In this document: one piece after another, positions 5,424 through 5,967 of the stretch
How positions within the stretch are numbered: the first letter of the stretch is position 1
Layout: every line of letters starts with the position of its first letter
Assembly: GCA_021792815.1 (NCBI GenBank)
Contig: JAJYTX010000201.1
Coordinates: forward strand, 1 to 5,967
Length of the DNA: 5,967 nt
Source of the DNA: Pseudomonadota bacterium
GTDB taxonomy: Bacteria; Pseudomonadota; Gammaproteobacteria; Steroidobacterales; Steroidobacteraceae
Direction of reading: 5' to 3'
Notes under the pieces: generated by a model
Databases searched by the model: none
What the model saw: the letters and a program-made list of their open reading frames with translations, nothing else
What the model was told of the DNA's origin: nothing
Translations under genes and position numbers: made by a program

Positions 5424-5495
5424 CGCCCGACTGGATTCGAACCAGCGACCTGCAGCTTCGGAGGCTGCCACTCTATCCAACTGAGCTACGGGCGC
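5419..5495 (-). tRNA. tRNA-Arg (anticodon CCG)
   Basis: A 77-nt tRNA with encoded CCA (5421-5419). The acceptor stem GCGCCCG/CGGGCGC is fully paired. The D stem GCTC/GAGT has one G-T pair, and the D loop is AGTTGGATA. The anticodon stem is GCAGC/GCTGC around loop CTCCGAA, giving anticodon CCG, which reads the CGG codon. The variable loop is AGGTC. The T stem GCTGG/CCAGT has one G-T wobble, and the T loop is TTCGAAT. The discriminator is G. It closely resembles E. coli tRNA-Arg(CCG), with the same acceptor stem. Its 3' portion is repeated twice downstream (5138-5423). Confidence 0.97.
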
Positions 5496-5512
5496 GCCGC
5501 CCGGAACCGGCA

Positions 5513-5542
5513 ATGATACGCGGATCGGCCGTTGTCCGTCCA
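5513..5542 (-). promoter_or_regulatory. probable sigma-70 promoter of tRNA-Arg
   Basis: On the minus strand TGGACG (5542-5537; 4 of 6 matches to TTGACA) and TATCAT (5518-5513; 5 of 6 matches to TATAAT) are separated by 18 bp. The start would fall about 11 nt before the mature tRNA 5' end at 5495. The stretch after the -10 is very GC-rich, as in many stable-RNA promoters. Confidence 0.55.
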
Positions 5543-5623
5543 TGAGGGTCTGGGTGTGCCCATCCGCCACGGACGCCCGTGACCGCGGCGGCGCACGCCT
5601 CGGCGACCGCACCCGGTTGGCAA

Positions 5624-5647
5624 AGCGACCCGCTGCCGCGGGTCGCT
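5624..5647 (-). terminator. hairpin terminator after the DoxX-family gene
   Basis: AGCGACCCGC (5624-5633) and GCGGGTCGCT (5638-5647) form a perfect 10-bp stem with a 4-nt loop, starting 23 nt past the stop codon at 5671. On the minus strand the stem runs into TTTGCC, only a short T run, so termination may be partial. It also separates the DoxX-family gene from the tRNA promoter. Confidence 0.6.
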
Positions 5648-5670
5648 GTTCCGTGCCGGTGTCGTACCGC

Positions 5671-5967
5671 TCAGCTTCCGCTCACGCCATGCCCGCGCCA
5701 CACGCTGTCGATGGCGTAGCGGCCGGCTCCCGTGACATAGAGAACGAGCAGGCCACCGATGATGCTGATGTTCTTGTAGAAGTTGATTTCATTCTCCATG
5801 CGGGCCATGCCCGTCATCGACCAGTAGCGGTGGCCGATGAGCGCGGTGCCGAGCGTGTACAGCGCCAGCAGCGCCGCCAGAGGCCGGGTCGCCACACCGA
5901 GGATGATGGCGATCGAGACGAAAAACTCCATGATGATCGCAATGACGGTCGCCAGCGGCGGAAACGG
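5671..5967 (-). CDS. DoxX-family membrane protein, C-terminal part
   Basis: The last 98 codons of a leftward gene whose start lies beyond the window edge; the frame is open from 5967. Three hydrophobic segments are visible: about residues 8-25 (VIAIIMEFFVSIAIILGV), 29-45 (LAALLALYTLGTALIGH) and 68-84 (NISIIGGLLVLYVTGAG). Characteristic of the DoxX family are ME plus the glycine before ATRP after the first of these, the HRYW stretch, NFYKNISIIGGLL, and a GRYAID-like sequence near the end. DoxX-like proteins are small four-helix inner-membrane proteins; some are subunits of thiosulfate:quinone oxidoreductase, others act in redox stress, and most are uncharacterised. The role here is unknown. 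An internal ATG at 5931 is not the start, since recognisable family sequence continues upstream of it. Confidence 0.87.
   Translation of the reverse strand, partial: PFPPLATVIAIIMEFFVSIAIILGVATRPLAALLALYTLGTALIGHRYWSMTGMARMENEINFYKNISIIGGLLVLYVTGAGRYAIDSVWRGHGVSGS

Noticed and set aside
5074..5545. Several overlapping rightward open frames of 100-136 codons across the repeats and tRNA
   Set aside because: They are translations of the repeat and of the antisense strand of tRNA-Arg. Peptides such as ARPTGFEPATCSFGG come from the T arm and anticodon arm of tRNA genes and are a well-known source of false proteins. The internal similarity of the peptides simply reflects the DNA repeat.
5349..5612. 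Leftward open frame of 87 codons containing PVAQLDRVAASEAAGRWFESS
   Set aside because: This is the tRNA-Arg sense strand read as protein, another recurrent annotation artefact.

Overview
The window is about 6 kb of GC-rich, gene-dense chromosome from a gammaproteobacterium. The amt / ubiK / comM neighbourhood, a membrane-anchored cytochrome c5-type protein and a tRNA-Arg(CCG) with an encoded CCA all point that way; genus cannot be told from this sequence. No phage, transposase or CRISPR genes are present. The genes are ordinary, and the unusual material lies between them.

Layout. From 1 to 2446 three genes read leftward: the N-terminal part of a beta-hydroxyacid dehydrogenase (1-288, runs off the window), a small secreted DUF4124 protein (435-896) and an AmtB-type ammonium transporter (1061-2446). 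The 245 bp between amt and the divergent ubiK hold a near-consensus sigma-54 (-24/-12) promoter aimed at amt (2557-2572) and a perfect NtrC-type palindrome (2626-2640) centred about 87 bp upstream of the predicted start of transcription. This indicates that amt is switched on by nitrogen limitation. No glnK lies beside amt. Rightward, ubiK (2692-2964) and comM (3026-4561) form a probable two-gene unit. comM ends 20 nt inside the convergent cytochrome c gene (4542-5081, leftward, GTG start).

From 5138 to 5495 there is a leftward tRNA-Arg(CCG) gene followed, in its direction of transcription, by two tandem units of 142 and 144 bp. Each unit carries a copy of the last ~28-31 nt of that tRNA, split inside the T loop by a 78-80 bp block made of four successive hairpins; taking the block out restores the T arm exactly. 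This is the most unusual structure in the window. Beyond the tRNA promoter and a strong hairpin terminator lies the C-terminal part of a DoxX-family membrane protein (5671-5967, leftward, start outside the window).

Functionally the window combines nitrogen acquisition (amt), aerobic respiration (UbiK for ubiquinone synthesis, a cytochrome c), DNA recombination during transformation (ComM) and translation (tRNA-Arg). Apart from ubiK-comM there is no sign that these work as one pathway.
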